64,000 nucleotides of DNA from Beroe forskalii (lineage: Eukaryota; Ctenophora; Nuda; Beroida; Beroidae), in contig WFMF01000001.1 of assembly GCA_011033025.1 (NCBI GenBank), positions 921,755-985,754 on the forward strand, given 5' to 3'. Both the position numbers and the translations under genes were made by a program. Positions 34,001 through 46,339 of this stretch are shown here, piece by piece. How positions within the stretch are numbered: the stretch's first letter is position 1; each line of letters begins with the position of its first letter. The notes beneath the pieces are model-generated. The model worked only from the letters and a program-made list of their open reading frames with translations. It searched no databases and was not told the DNA's origin.

Positions 34001-34780
34001 ACTTTTATATAAACTCTCAGACTATTACAGCCTCTCTAGCCCACTGAAGTTAAATATATTCCAAAATTGAGGGAGGAAAACATAGTGTCTCTTATAATTT
34101 ACAGTCTCTACCTGTAAACTTATTCATTGCAAAAGGAATTGTGAATTTTAAGAATAAATGATTTGATGGTCTATTATATACAATAGTCTTTAACAGCTCC
34201 TCCTGAATTACATTCCATCTGGCCTGTCACTTTATAAACATGCTGTGCTAAATGAAAAACCATCTGCAAGAGCTCTGTAGACTGACTAATTTCTGAAGTT
34301 TTAGAAATCTTTAGGCCATGTTTTTGACAATTTTGATCATATATGTATACATTCAGACACTCACTTCATGGTTTGGCTCAGCTGCAAATGAGCGTGGTGG
34401 TATAGGACAGAAAGTAGATGCTATTTGATGTAATGTTTGATCCAATTCTCAAATCGCTTAGGTTGAGGAGCCTACTGTCTTTTCAATGTTTCTTAATGCG
34501 GACATTACATTTCCTGGGCACCTCAGGCAAAAGTATAATACGAAAATTTTGTCATTGTTCAAAATCGTGACTTCATTTCTGACTTCATCTCCCAAATAAC
34601 AATAATATGGCGTCTTAAAAGAAATCTACTTCTTTTTTTGTAACTAAGTAACATGGTGTATGTGATGTTGTCTTCACCCCAAAACTTGGCGTAGACTATA
34701 ATAGTTGAGATGGTTGTTCAATCACCAAAACGCCGCACCAAGTACACTGCGTGTATTTAACCAACTTCTTACAACCGATA
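31000..34780. other. no gene seen; AT-rich with minisatellites
   Basis: Positions 31600-31820 repeat variants of gactctattattttaag. Positions 32685-32830 hold a degenerate repeat of ttgacggacc(tt)cacggttc. Positions 33000-33330 carry scattered gaaccgtgaagat-like units. A 109-codon minus frame at 32128-32457 has no recognised domain. The rest is unassigned. Confidence 0.45.
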
Positions 34781-34827
34781 CTAATCAATTCAATTTGTTA
34801 CTGCATCTCTGAGGCATCGCAAGGTAT

Positions 34828-35010
34828 ATAAGTGTACCTCCCACTAGCGCCCTCGTGGATATATTTTCATACGCAATGCGTGTGCGATGAAAATCCAGCC
34901 CTAGAGGCTGCGAGGATATGTATATATCTTCCACTCGGGCACCCTCGAGGAATATATTTTCATATCGCAATGTGAAATCCAGCCCTGAGGGCTTTAGAAA
35001 AATAATGGGC
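34828..35010. repeat. ~110 bp repeat, two units
   Basis: The unit is cactagcgccctcgtggata, tattttcatacgcaatg, then gaaaatccagccct(ag)agg. The second unit starts near 34930. It is probably part of a dispersed element. Confidence 0.6.
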
Positions 35011-35514
35011 AGTGCCCAGAATATGTATATCAGGTGAATACTGGTATTAAAACTAATGCTGGGATGATGGAGTGGCTGACCTCTACCTTTAATTGAACAA
35101 TATCCCTAACAACTTAGCCACAATTCTGTACAAATGGCAGGCTCCTTAGCTCGGAATCATCACCGTATTTCTACACAAATGAGCGTGCTATGTCATTGGT
35201 CGGAAGTCTTCCTGAGGTGAGTGGTTCACATATAATACTGATTAGTGATTAACGGTGTTTGACTGTTTCGTCAATTTTATTAACATTTATCATTGTGTCG
35301 TAATTTTCTTGTTTTAAAGCCAGATTTTTATCAAACTTCTTGTTTTCATCCATTCGAGTCGCCCAGATTTTCACATTTCAAGCCGAATTTTGCTTCATAG
35401 TATCCTGTATGGGGAGAGCTTTATAAAGGAGTAATCTAGATATCATTTCTGTCATTTTCATTTAAATGATCGACATCATTTTCCCTACATCTTTTTCCCT
35501 ACCCCAATACAACA

Positions 35515-35710
35515 ACTGTATTTTCTGGATAGTGCCCAGATTGTTCCTTTATAATATCAGTCCCAAAAATTTAAATGTCCCTCCGTCGACCCCCCCCCAA
35601 TCGCAAATCTTCAAAATCACGAATTTATTTATTTTGAGACTATTGGTTGTAAAAAAGTAAATCTCATCGGCTGACCCGGCTGATCCGTGCCACATGCTCG
35701 GAGTCTCCTC
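35515..35710 (-). repeat. dispersed repeat, inverted relative to 46095-46330
   Basis: Shared blocks with the reverse complement of 46095-46330: caactgtattttctgga, cctttataatatcagtc, ccctccgtc, cttcaaaatcacgaattt and gatccgtgccaca. The copies have diverged and hold no open frame. Confidence 0.7.
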
Positions 35711-35879
35711 AATTATGATAAGTTCTAAATTAAAGGGCTGTTGATTGGCGAAGAATTTGTGCCTTAGAGTAAGAGTCGTAGGAGTTATTTGGACTATGGA
35801 TCGGAGTAAAATGCTTCGGTTAATATGACGTAGTATAGGCTGGCTGACCGGCGGCACCCGTCGAATACTGTCCAAAAGA

Positions 35880-36290
35880 GCATAGAATCTGTGTAAAACC
35901 TGTGTAAAACCTGTGTAAAACCTTTGTAAAACCTGTGTAAAACCTGTGTAAGACCTGTGTAAAACCTGTGTAAAACCTGTGTGAAACCTGTGTAAAACCT
36001 GTGTAAAACCTGTCAACAACGTTTTAAATGTGGCAAACCCACCTAAAACCTGTCACAGAGTTGGTAAAAATATGAAAAATCCTCTTCAAAATTTTTTCTC
36101 AACCCGCCAAAAGCCTGTCTCTGAGTTGTTCCCATCCTGTCGCAAAGTTAGTTTTAAAATGAGGCAAACCTGTCCAAAACCTGTCCAGAGTTGGTAAAAA
36201 TTCCTATTCAAAATCTTTTGTCAATCCATCCAAAACCGGTCTTTGGATTGTGAAAACCCCATTGCAACCTGTTCAGAGCCTGTCAACAAA
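35880..36290 (+). repeat. 11 bp minisatellite acctgtgtaaa and degenerate continuation
   Basis: About twelve units of acctgtgtaaa occupy 35889-36013. A weaker region follows with two roughly 120 bp units sharing agagttggtaaaaat and acctgtc. The long minus-strand frame over it is a periodic artefact. Confidence 0.85.
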
Positions 36291-36299
36291 AAGTGGATG

Positions 36300-37700
36300 G
36301 GGTACTACTTGTCAAAAGGCCTTAGAATAGAAGTGAAAATATTGTTTTTGAAAAAAAATCACTATTTTTGACCATTTTTGGGACAGGATCCAATTCTGAA
36401 AATTCATATTTTAACTTTTGGGGCCTAAATCAAAAATCGGCTCGATAGGAAGTTTTGTTTTATGCCCTAGAACATAACTGAGGAAAACAAGAAAATGAGG
36501 AAAACAAGAAAATTTATTTTACACAAACAACATAAATATAAATATTAGTTGTCAGAGATAAAGATGGTTCCAAAAAACTCAGGTGATAAAGGATTTGAGT
36601 GATAATGTTGAAAATTGTTCTCTGTGAAACTGTTCTGAAAATTATATTCCTTGCCATTTTTGAAACTTGAAATTTAGTTTTAACATGCTTAACTGAGCTC
36701 AATCGTTCCTTTTAGGGACTGACTGAGTTTGGGAATTCATTTAAATAGACAATTAGGCAACGAGGCACTTTTAGTTGTTTTAATACATTGACCTTATATC
36801 AAATCTCATATCAAATCCTTTATTCTGAGTAATAACTTACAATTCTTAATCAGCCAATACTGCTTTTAGCAATGATATTGTCGATATTGCTTGGTTATAA
36901 CAACAGTGAATTGTTCAATAGACTAGATATAATAAATACATTTTATATAAATAAAAACATGCATTCCATCCAACTTCAAATAAATAAAAATATTTTCATT
37001 TAGTGTGATGAGTTTTTTCTGCTTATTTAACATTTTCAAAATGAAATATCTGGGTTAAAGTGGTCTTAGACGCAGGAATGACTTGTAAAATCTTTTCAAA
37101 CTAAGATGTTGTATGGAGAGTTACGAGCAATTTCATGCCTTCTGCACCCACCATTCATCTGGTTAGGTTGTAAGGGCCTTTTGATTCGTTAATTATGTAT
37201 TGCAAGGAAAAATTTAGCAATGTTTGGATTCTTCAATAGGATCCATTTTTCGATTTTCTCAAATTATATTACAATTTTTTCAAAAACATCAACTTTTGGT
37301 AGATTTTGCTCACACACAAAGCTTAACAAAAAGAAACATTACACACATCTTTCAAAGTGCATAGTGAAATACCTATTTCTATATGTTTTAATGTTTGTTG
37401 TGGTTGTTTTATTAGTTGTAAAGGAAAAAGCATAATATACATATATTATAAACTACTAAGTTTAAGGGGTTTTCTTCAAAAGCTGTAGAAGGAGATACAT
37501 CTCACAGTTTATTTTCGGCAAATTGCGTTAGAAATTTACAAGCACAATGTAACATTGTAACTATGGCGAACCTGCAATTTCAAAATTCATAACTTCAGCT
37601 AGGAACAATATTTTGCATGGGGTAAAAACCTACTGGTAGCTGGCGTTCTGCTCTATCAGAACCATAAAATACCGGAAATCAACCTTGGAACCTCGGCCCC
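36300..37700. other. no feature recognised
   Basis: AT-rich sequence with no exon, RNA gene or repeat that I can support. Confidence 0.45.
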
Positions 37701-37705
37701 CTTAA

Positions 37706-38311
37706 AGGCCCCCGACCATGAAATTTCAAATTTTAATTTTCCATTTTTTATGGCGGAATGTGTTCTTATAGGTAAAGTATGAACAATAAGGGCGAAAATC
37801 CGGTTTCTATATGATGCTCCAAGCCGCTAATAGCTAATTTAGTTACGAAATTCCTCCAAAGGGCAGCAGAATTTTCCCAGTAGTAGAGCGGATATTTCCC
37901 CGAACGATGATGATACGTATCACATTACAGTGCATGTCGCATGTTATTCTAACAAAATATATGCAGGGCAACAGCGGATATTCAAGCAGTAAATCAAAAA
38001 TGCAATTATTGATCGGTTAAAATGATTTGACATACTCGGCAACCACTTAATCTTTTAGACACCATTCCGACCTAAAGACCAAAAAAACGTTGGTCAAAAT
38101 TGATTGTTCAGAAGTCTACTTATGAGGCATCAAAGATAGCCTTTTATTCAAATTATGGTATGTAAACATGGATTCTCTGCTGCCCGACCTATTTTCAATC
38201 GCCCATAGCAGCTAAACTAATTAGAGTTAGAGGGTGGGACATAGTACATTGTACTTCACGCCCTAAGATCTCTGGAATTAGCCAAAGTCAAAATTTTGCG
38301 TTCGGGGGCCT
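37706..38311. mobile_element. 606 bp element with TTAA target duplication
   Basis: The ends are AGGCCCCCGA and TCGGGGGCCT, flanked by TTAA at 37702-37705 and 38312-38315. The TTAA duplication is the hallmark of piggyBac-type insertion. There is no transposase frame, so it is non-autonomous. Confidence 0.75.
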
Positions 38312-38628
38312 TTAACTGAATACAGACTGGAGAGCAGGAAATTGAGATTTGAGTGCTAAGGCCGCAATGAAATATGTAGCAGTAATTTCTAAAACTGTTA
38401 TGGAAAAAAGCAGAAAGGCTTTATTTGACATTGCCTAATACTGTGCCTAATTTTTCGGAGTTCTGAATTTCCTGTACTACTCTTCAGTCTCAAATAGACC
38501 AGGGGGGGGGAAGGGGGAGGACTGCAATAACTGTCTCCAAGTGCAAGTTTTTGAAAAAAAGTCGTAAAAGGTTGGCTTTCAAATTAGAGGGGGGGGGGGT
38601 GAATTTGAATCGAATGGTTCGCAATGGC

Positions 38629-38880
38629 CAGGTAGCGCAGTGGTTAGGGCGTCTGACTTTCATTCGCGAGGTTGGTGGTTCGATTCCCGGCCTTGCCTAC
38701 CGTGCTAAGGGTGAGAACTCTCACCTAAGCAGCCACACGGTTCACTCAGCCGAGCGTACAGGAAACTGTACGGGAGGGTTAAATGAGGAGCTGCCCATTG
38801 CAGCGAAGTCTCGGGCGACGAAAGTATGGATTAGACTTCCTTAACCGTCACTGGCTTGATTACTTGAATCCTTCGATTCC
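38629..38880 (+). mobile_element. tRNA-derived SINE, complete copy
   Basis: The tRNA-like head has box A (ggtagcgcagtggttagggc) and box B (ggttcgattcc). The unrelated body includes agaactctcacctaagcagc and ends with ccgtcactggcttgatta. Same family as the split copy at 25187-27510. Confidence 0.88.
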
Positions 38881-39424
38881 TGTCATTGGCTGTTACACCT
38901 GTTGGAATAGAAGTAAAACCTTCGAAATAAAGAAAATAAGAAAGCTGTGACTATGTCGGGATTCAATGGTTTGCTGATAAAAGTTATCATCGATATAAAC
39001 CTGACAAAAACTAAAAGAACATGATTCTGGGAAACCTGTTGTCAAGCTTTCAGATTTCTGCTTGATAACTGTAAAATTCCAACAAAATATATTAATTTTC
39101 TTTTGATTTATTTGTACATTTATTTGTACATTTTTCAAAATTTTCAAAATTCTTTTAATGGGGACGGTGTTAAATAACTGTCCTCAACTGTTGTAAAAAT
39201 CCAAAAACCTGGAATCGTCTTCCTCGTGTATTTGAGACTGAAGAGTAGGTAAGGTAAATATTGAATATATTAAATATTCAGAGTTTCCACAGTTACATTG
39301 AAATGCATGCATACATGTTGTAATATACAGTAATATAATCTAGCATTGATAGATTAGGACCAATTCAGGCTCCCAAGCAGCGGTACGTACCTTCTTCTCA
39401 ATTTCACCAAGTTGACATGCTCGC

Positions 39425-39622
39425 TGGTATTGCTGATAGATGCATGTATGAAGTGTTTGCTTGTTTTCTGTTCTATTGGTGCTGATAGATGCATGTATGA
39501 AGTGTTTGCTTGTTTTCTGTTCTATTGGTGCTGAAAGGTGCAGGTGCCAAGTTTGCTTTTCTGTTCTATTGGTGCTTGAAAAGCTGGGTATGAAGTGTAA
39601 AGCTTGTTTTCTGTTCTATCAT
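39425..39622 (+). repeat. ~47 bp tandem repeat, ~4 units
   Basis: The unit is gctgatagatgcatgtatga, then agtgtttgcttgttttctgt, then tctattg. The later units have diverged. Confidence 0.85.
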
Positions 39623-39673
39623 TCTGCGTCGTTTTTCGGCTGAAAATTGCTTTATTGTTCCCAAAAATGGAGA
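39621..39673 (+). repeat. fragment of the ~325 bp satellite, left of LINE copy 2
   Basis: About 50 bp (gcgtcgtttttcggctgaaa and flanks) nearly identical to 44055-44107. The same satellite continues on the other side of the LINE, so the LINE landed in, or was rearranged with, this satellite. Confidence 0.85.
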
Positions 39674-39691
39674 AGAAGAAGTTTTGGAGAA

Positions 39692-42600
39692 GTTTTGGTG
39701 AGTTTGACTGGGCGTGCTCAGGACATCTGCGTCGTGCGCGTCTCCTTCCAGCTCAGCAATGAGTTGTTGTTCACAGCAGTGTACCCCGGAACAGGAGGTG
39801 TATCCGGGAACTGCTCAAGGAACCTACCCAAACCGATCTTGAAGCTATCAAGTGAACTCAGTCGTGAGACGTCAGATGGCAAGATATTCCATAGCTGAGC
39901 TGATCTAACACCAAATGAACTATCATAATTACTATGAATAGAGAGCTGGCCCTTGGTGTTAATCTGTGGGACAATTGACTTGATCCCAAGCCGAGGTTGG
40001 TGCTTGAACCGCATTTCAACATCATTAGAACATGACTGTGGCGATTTAAAAAACTTCAATGATGCAGTATCTTTCTCTTTGCCAATAGAGTGACATCATA
40101 TTCAGCTTCCTGAAATGTTCCCAAAAGCTCATGTCTTTGAGTCCAGCTATCTTGTTGATAAAGCATTGTTGGATATTGTCTAACTTCTGGATGTCTGAGA
40201 TCTTGGTAGGGTTCTAAACAGGACAGCAGTATTCCAGCCTGGAACTCACCATTGACTTGTAGAGTGTCAGCATGACTACAGAGGAACGATCACTGAATGA
40301 ACTGAGGACACAAGGTGCCATTTTACGGGCTGCCTGGACAGTCTGTTCAATGTGCAGCAACCAGGATCTGTCACTTGAAACAAGAACCCCTAAGTCCCTA
40401 GCAGTGTCTGCCAGTTCTGTAACATGGCCTTTAGGAGTTTTGTACTGGACATTTTTAGGATAGAATGGTAGTTGTCTTAGGAGGTAAGAGCTTTTAAGGG
40501 GATAGCTGAGTAGTTGAAACTTGTCTTCATGGAGTTCGATGTTATTGATTGAGGACCAGTTAATCACTCTACACAGATTGTCCTGTATGTGTACAGTACA
40601 TTCTTTACTGAGGACTTTCGATATTAGTTTAGTGTCATCGGCAAAACATAGTCCTTTACAGGTTTTGAGGGTAGGAAGAAGGTCATTGATGTACAAGAGG
40701 AACAGTATAGGTCCTAACACTGTTCCTTGCGGTACCCCACTGATCACAGGCTGTGATGATGACAAGACACCTTCCACTTGGACAGTTTGGGTGCGGTTTG
40801 TGAGGAATGATTCAATCCAGTGTAGGACTTTCCCACCAATTCCATATCGTTGGAGCTTTTCCAGCAGAACCCGATGATCAACTTTGTCAAAAGCCTTAGA
40901 GTAATCTAGGTAGATCACATCCACTTCGTGGTCACTGTTTAGGCAGCTATAAATATACTCGATGTGACTGAGCAGCTGAGTCAGGCAACTACGTTTCTTT
41001 CTAAACCCATGTTGATTTTGACTTATCAGATTGGCTCCCTCAAGATAATCGACGAGCTTGTCTCTTGTTATTCTCTCGAAGGTTTTGATGATGTGAGACG
41101 TCAGTGAGACTGGTCTGTAATTGGCAGGGTCAGTTCGATCACCCTTCTTGTACACAGGTGTTATGAACTGTGATTTGAGCTGGGAAGGGATAAATCCCTT
41201 TGCGAAGGAGTCTGACCACAGTAAATGAAGTGGAGCAGATAGCTCTTCTCTGCAGGTCGTGAGAATTTTGGCAGGTACATCATCATCAGGACAAGCTGAG
41301 TATGGGTCAAGTTCTTTCAGTGCAGAGATGATGTCCTCCTTAGAGAAGCTGAAGTCAAGGAAAGAAGTACTCAATCCTTGGGGTAGGCCTTCAGAGTCAA
41401 GACAAGCACTGATATCTGCTTTAGCAGGGTCACTGAACACTTTCTGGTATTGGGATTGCAGTATTTCTGCTTTACTCCTTGGTTCACTTGTGAGTTCATT
41501 AGCGGAGTTTCGAAGAACAGGGATTGAGGATTTTGTCTTTTGGAATCGCTTGGCATATGAGAAGAAGTACTTAGGGTTACTTTTGATAGTTTGTACTGCC
41601 TTCTCTTCTCTGCGACTCAGATTCTTCAGTATTTCAGACTGAATGGTGTAGGCCAGTAGATTAACTTCTTCAGTGAGTTTGGGGAGCAGGCGTGACTGGG
41701 GATTCCTTTCACGTAGGGCGTTGATCCTGGCATTTAACTTTCTTCGTTTTCTTTTCATTGCTGTGACAGGACTGTTTCTTCTGGACTTCAAATGGGCCCC
41801 GTCTGGTGTTGGTGCTTTACAGCTTGGAGAATGTAGAAGCGTGATCTGCAGGATAGTGAGTTTCAATAATTCGAGAAACTTCTCCGAGTTTTGATCACAG
41901 AGGACCCACAGATCTTCCCAGTCGACTGCTCTGAATGCTTCATTCATGGCATCAAAGTCAACATTATGGTAGTCTGCAGCCCTGAAGGAGTGAGGACTTC
42001 GGCTCTCTGCCGGAGGTGCTGATGCTATACGAAGCATGTCAAAACCGAGCAATGCTTTAACCATGCAGTGGTCGGAAAGGGTGGTGGGTGTAACGCTTAC
42101 TTCAGCTACATAACGAGGGACATTAGTGAGTGCAAGGTCTAGAGTGTTATCACCCCTTGTTGGCTTGGTGACGATTTGGGAGAGCTGATTCTTATCCATA
42201 GAGTCGAAGAAGTCTGGCACACTGTTCGAGTGGTAGGATAAGGGCATCTTCCAATCTATACCTGGGAAATTAAAGTCTCCCAGGATGTACAAATCCGGCA
42301 TCCTGTGGTTTTCTGAGATGCGGTCAATGGTGTCTTGGAGGTAGGATAGCAATGCGGAGAATCCTGTTGAGTTGGAGTCAGGGGGTCTGTAGATTGACGC
42401 TATGAACGTATGACTGGACTCAATGTAGCAACCAACCATATTGTTCTCTTGATCATTATACTCCGTGACTTCCTTGACAAGTAACTGTTCATGGAGGTAG
42501 AGGAGGCAGCCTCCACCGACTCGTTTATCTCGGTCCGAACGATAAACGTTATACCCCTTGATTGAAACTTGGGCATCAGTGATATAGTCTTTTAAGCCAA

Positions 42601-43860
42601 GTTTCAGTTACAGCAATCACAGCTGGAGGGGCTGCTGCCGTTAACAATGGTCTCCTGGATGAATGGGATTTTCCATCTGCAGTTGCTATTGGCAGCAGGT
42701 GACACCTCTGCCCATTGATTAGCACAACGGTGGAAACTGCTGGTTGTACCACTGTGGGATCTGTGGCTGGTACATCATTGGGGGCGCTGGTCCTTGCTGG
42801 GACATTGGGGCAGGATTGAAGGCTTGCTGGGGAGGAGCGGAGGGCTTGGTCTGTAGAGCCTCTTTGATCAGGTTCTGAAACAGTCGCGGGATCTCGTTCT
42901 GAACCAGGTCTGTGATTTGGTCGCTGAATCCCTGCTTCATGTTCTCCATCTTGTGCAGTAAAAAAGAAGCATCGTCGTTTCTGACCAAAGCCTCTGGTTT
43001 GCCACGCTGCTGCACAGTAGGAGGGTAGGGTGTTTCTGAGATACTGAACCTGGGGATGGTTCGTGTGATGGTGGCAAGAGGAGGTCTGATACTGTCCCTT
43101 TGTGTAGCAGGAGGTGGTCTCATACTTTCCCTTCTTGCAGCGGCTTGACCTTGGCTGTGATTGCCTTGATCCAAGGTAGCCCTCGTTCTTACAGTGCCCT
43201 TAAGGTGGAAGAACGTGCACTCTTCTTTAGAGCATCTCAAGCTTTTGACTGACTCATTACAAAGCCTTGGATGCCAGTATTGACAGTTGGCTCCTTTGTT
43301 GCACCCCTTAGGATTGCGCGACCCAAAACGGGTGAACTTGAAGCATCGGCGAGGGTGGTCTTTCTCACACTGTTTGCCATTCACAAGTGTTTTTCCCAGT
43401 CTACCATGTGGGCAGTTTCTCCGCTTATAGAGCTCACAGATTGCTGTTGTGGCTCTATTTGATGGGACTTCAACAGACTGTTCAGCTTCACGTCCACGTC
43501 GTGGACTCTCTCGTTCCCCTTGTTCTTCATCCTCTTCATCTTCTTCGTCCTCTTCTCTATCTTCTGGGATAGGCTGAAGAGCGTCAGAGGCTGCTTCTGA
43601 CACAGCAGAGTAGGTCCGAGTTCTCTTCTGCTGTTTTGGAGGGGGGTTGAGAGCCAGGTCGTTCTTGGTGAGGCACCCAAAACATAACCATGATGTCCCA
43701 ACAGGTTTGGTGTCTCCCATAGCGTCCATCTTGGAGAGAGTCTGTTGGCAGTTGTGACTGCCTTGCATACACAGGACACATGTTAGTGGGGGCGTGTCAT
43801 CTAGTGTGTTCTGGTATGTCTGGTTGCAGTCACTACATAGCCTCGAACAGGGATTCAATC
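39692..43860 (-). mobile_element. CR1/Jockey-type LINE, copy 2, inverted, ORF2 broken
   Basis: Same family as 9189-13137, and longer at the 5' side. ORF1 is open. ORF2 is disabled by an extra A near 42596 (cttaaaagac against cttaaagac), a Trp-to-stop change at 40213 (TGG to TAG) and small deletions around 40060-40110. The 3' end shares ctcaccaaaac with copy 1. Confidence 0.92.
39718..42620 (-). pseudogene. LINE copy 2 ORF2, frameshifted and nonsense-mutated
   Basis: The main open part is 42439-40214 (741 codons) with endonuclease motifs YRPPDS, GDFNFPGIDW and SDHC and reverse transcriptase motifs LDYSKAFD, SGVPQGTVLGP and FADD. The N-terminal endonuclease segment is in another frame because of the inserted A. 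The C-terminal segment resumes at 40059-39718 after a nonsense codon and a shift. It cannot encode full-length ORF2 protein. Confidence 0.9.
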
Positions 43861-43981
43861 TAATGCACTGAAAATGATTCCAAATGGTTGGAATATGTTT
43901 GTATAGATGATACACGAGTTCTAGGACCGTTTTGGAAAATTTGGCCATCACTGAGAGCCGATATTGGCGAAGAAGGCCCAA
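42719..43981 (-). CDS. LINE copy 2 ORF1, with a satellite-derived N-terminus
   Basis: 420 codons. LINE-derived sequence begins near residue 41 (RLNPCSRLCSDCNQ). It has a PHD/RING-like cysteine region (about residues 46-105), an acidic run, and CCCH clusters as in copy 1. The first roughly 40 residues, including the ATG, come from the adjacent satellite: the neighbouring unit (44017-44241, minus) encodes the nearly identical HIPTIWDHFQCI. The authentic LINE start is therefore missing. Confidence 0.85.
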   Translation of the reverse strand: MGLLRQYRLSVMAKFSKTVLELVYHLYKHIPTIWNHFQCIRLNPCSRLCSDCNQTYQNTLDDTPPLTCVLCMQGSHNCQQTLSKMDAMGDTKPVGTSWLCFGCLTKNDLALNPPPKQQKRTRTYSAVSEAASDALQPIPEDREEDEEDEEDEEQGERESPRRGREAEQSVEVPSNRATTAICELYKRRNCPHGRLGKTLVNGKQCEKDHPRRCFKFTRFGSRNPKGCNKGANCQYWHPRLCNESVKSLRCSKEECTFFHLKGTVRTRATLDQGNHSQGQAAARRESMRPPPATQRDSIRPPLATITRTIPRFSISETPYPPTVQQRGKPEALVRNDDASFLLHKMENMKQGFSDQITDLVQNEIPRLFQNLIKEALQTKPSAPPQQAFNPAPMSQQGPAPPMMYQPQIPQWYNQQFPPLC

Positions 43982-44500
43982 AAAAGCCGAAAATTAAAAT
44001 TGCTCGAAATTGATTTCTATTGACTCAAATGTGTTTTAATAAACATCTTAGAAGTCATTCTGCGTCGTTTTTCGGCTGAAAATTGCTTTATTGTTCCCAA
44101 AAATGGATGTATCCAAGTGCGAAATTTGGTCTGAGAAAAAGTGGATGCATTTTCCCAATTTTGGGAAAATGGCTTTTTAGCGTGTTTAATGCACTGAAAA
44201 TGATCCCAAATGGTCGGAATATGTTTGTTAAGATGATACATGAGTCCTAGGACCGTTTTTGGAAAATTTGGCCATCACTGAGAGCCGATATGGGCGAAAA
44301 AAGGCCGAAAATCAAAATTGCTTAAAATTGATTTCTATCGGCTCAAATGTATTTATAATGAACATCCTAGAAGTTAATCCGCGTCGTTTTTCGGCTGAAA
44401 ATTGCTTTATTTTTCCAAAAAATGGATGCATCCATGTGCGAAATTTGGTCTGAAAAAATGTGGATGCATTTTCCAAATTTTGGTTTAATTTATTTTGCAT
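43861..44500 (+). repeat. ~325 bp satellite, two units
   Basis: Repeated landmarks: ggaccgtttt(t)ggaaaatttgg at about 43923 and 44251, and gcgtcgtttttcggctgaaa at about 44061 and 44382. A 50 bp piece is also at 39621-39673. Confidence 0.88.
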
Positions 44501-44509
44501 AGGGTCAGT

Positions 44510-45755
44510 GAGATAAATTCGGCTGAACTAAAGGTCTGAAGATCAATAAGGTTAAGGTAATTCTAATGTCAACTCATATCCAAGGGGAGTGCCAAAATTT
44601 TATTTATCGAACGCCTGTCATGAAGCTTTTCAACTGCGCCTTACAACGCGTAGTAATTTATTTCTACTTCAATATAGATGCGGCTGTTGAACTGCACGAT
44701 TGTGTTTAATCTCAATTTACTGGTGAGAATCTCTTGTGCAAAGTTTTGTTAACAAGCTTCCACGGGAAGCCCACTGAAATTGCCAAAATATGTCTTCAAA
44801 AACAGTCTTTTTGTGGATCGCCGAGCAATAATTCTGAAAAAGTGCTTTTTGTGAGCGCATTTCGTATAAAATTTTGAAGCCGCGCCGCTCTTTGTTTTAT
44901 AGTATATGGTCAAGCGGCCGGAGGAGTGGCATTTTATAGATGGTGTGGTGCCATTCCTCTCTCATCCTGTTGCTCAACCAATTGCCTGGGGCACCAAATT
45001 GGGGAAGATCTCGATTAGGGCCATACTCGATTGAATATTAACGATCATCTTCCCTTTTCAGGTTTTAGGCAGTTCTCGTAGAGAGAATACTTATGGGTTT
45101 TCCATCGACCAGCATAAAACCACGAAAAGCCGTAGGCTTTCGACATATTGTGACCTCCAGATTGCTCGCCCACCTGCTGCAATCACTCCTGTTGCATGCT
45201 GTTTTTAGCTCGGATCACGGCTCCATTTTCAGAAGGTGATTAATTCTTTTATCCTGATTGCAGATTGAAAAGTAATCGCATTTCAATTTTGTGCTTTAGT
45301 GTATCTATAAGATTTGGATCACACTTGATTGTGTAAGACTATTCATTGAAGCATTGACTTGATAATGATGAATACCCATTACCTATGCTCCTATGTACCT
45401 CTTAATTTCATGAGAAATCTGCAGGGAGTGACTTATCATATGAACAAGAATTGCGCCTGCCGACACAATTCTTGTTTGTCCATTGTTCCCGTATGCAGGC
45501 GCTTAATTTCCCTCCCCCGCGATGCTTGATGTCTTGTAACTCAACATTTTGGAAATTCTAGTCTTAACGACCTTAGCAACATGCTTATTTGAGTATCGTG
45601 CCATCGTATATTTCGTGTATTGAATTAAACTTATTACTAAAAATTTTCTGTGACCTGATTTAAAACCTTTCTGATCAACTGATTGGGCTGTACAGGATCA
45701 TTTTTTGCTTTGCTATCAGAAAACTGAAGATAAGCTAAGAAAATAAAAATTTGAA
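44510..45755. other. no gene seen
   Basis: Unassigned mixed-composition DNA. Imperfect inverted segments lie near 45445-45500 (gaattgtgtcggcaggcgc-type arms around a short loop). No exon was identified. Confidence 0.45.
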
Positions 45756-45761
45756 ATTTGA

Positions 45762-45842
45762 CCATAGTGGGGCTCGAACCCGTGATTTCAAGCGTACCAA
45801 CACTGCAAAGTCTGACGCGCTAACCGATTGAGCTACGAAATC
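45762..45842 (-). tRNA. tRNA-like sequence, possibly a pseudogene
   Basis: On the minus strand, gtagctcaatcggttagcgc fits box A and gggttcgagcc fits box B. The acceptor arms do not pair well and the anticodon stem around cagactttgcag is poor. The stretch between the two boxes could include a long variable loop or an intron. I do not assign an anticodon; a tRNA pseudogene or SINE head is as likely as a working tRNA. Confidence 0.4.
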
Positions 45843-46094
45843 ATGAAATGACATGTTAATTATGTGTAAGAATACGTGTAAAATTTCAGTTTTTTTTATT
45901 GTGATACTGATTCAATTTTCCACATCATTTCTCAGAGAATAGTCAAATTTGGCAAGCCTTCTTCACATTTACTCGGTCAATATCTTTTGTTGGTGAAAAA
46001 AATCGTGTTTTTTGTGTTTGAAATAGTCGAAATGAAAATCAATTTCCAGGACATAAGATTTGGTCGATATGCAAAACTTTAGTGACTGGGAATG

Positions 46095-46330
46095 TGGCAC
46101 GGATGGGCCTGGTCAACGTTTGCGATTAAAATTTTTGACAACCGAAAGCTTCATGAATTAGGAAATTCGTGATTTTGAAGATATGTGTGAAAGGGGGACG
46201 GACGGAGGGACGAGGGACGGAGGGACGGAGGGACATTTTCGCGACTGATATTATAAAGGAGCAATCCGGGCACTTTCCAGAAATTACAGTAGTTGTATTG
46301 CAAACCTCGACCTGATATACACATATCCTA
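46095..46330 (+). repeat. dispersed repeat, partner of 35515-35710
   Basis: Includes ggcacggatgggcctggtca, a short acggagggacg array at 46196-46235, and the cctttata-type block shared in inverse orientation with 35515-35710. Confidence 0.7.
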
Positions 46331-46339
46331 TTTCTCACC

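Noticed and set aside
35549..36019. 156-codon minus-strand frame with repeated TGFTQVLHRFY
   Set aside because: It is a periodic translation of an 11 bp minisatellite; there are no splice or homology signals.
43271..43462. Plus-strand frames across LINE copy 2
   Set aside because: They are shadows of ORF1 and ORF2 on the opposite strand and recur identically as shadows in copy 1.
45762..45842. Confident tRNA gene with an assigned anticodon
   Set aside because: Boxes A and B are good, but the acceptor and anticodon stems do not pair convincingly.
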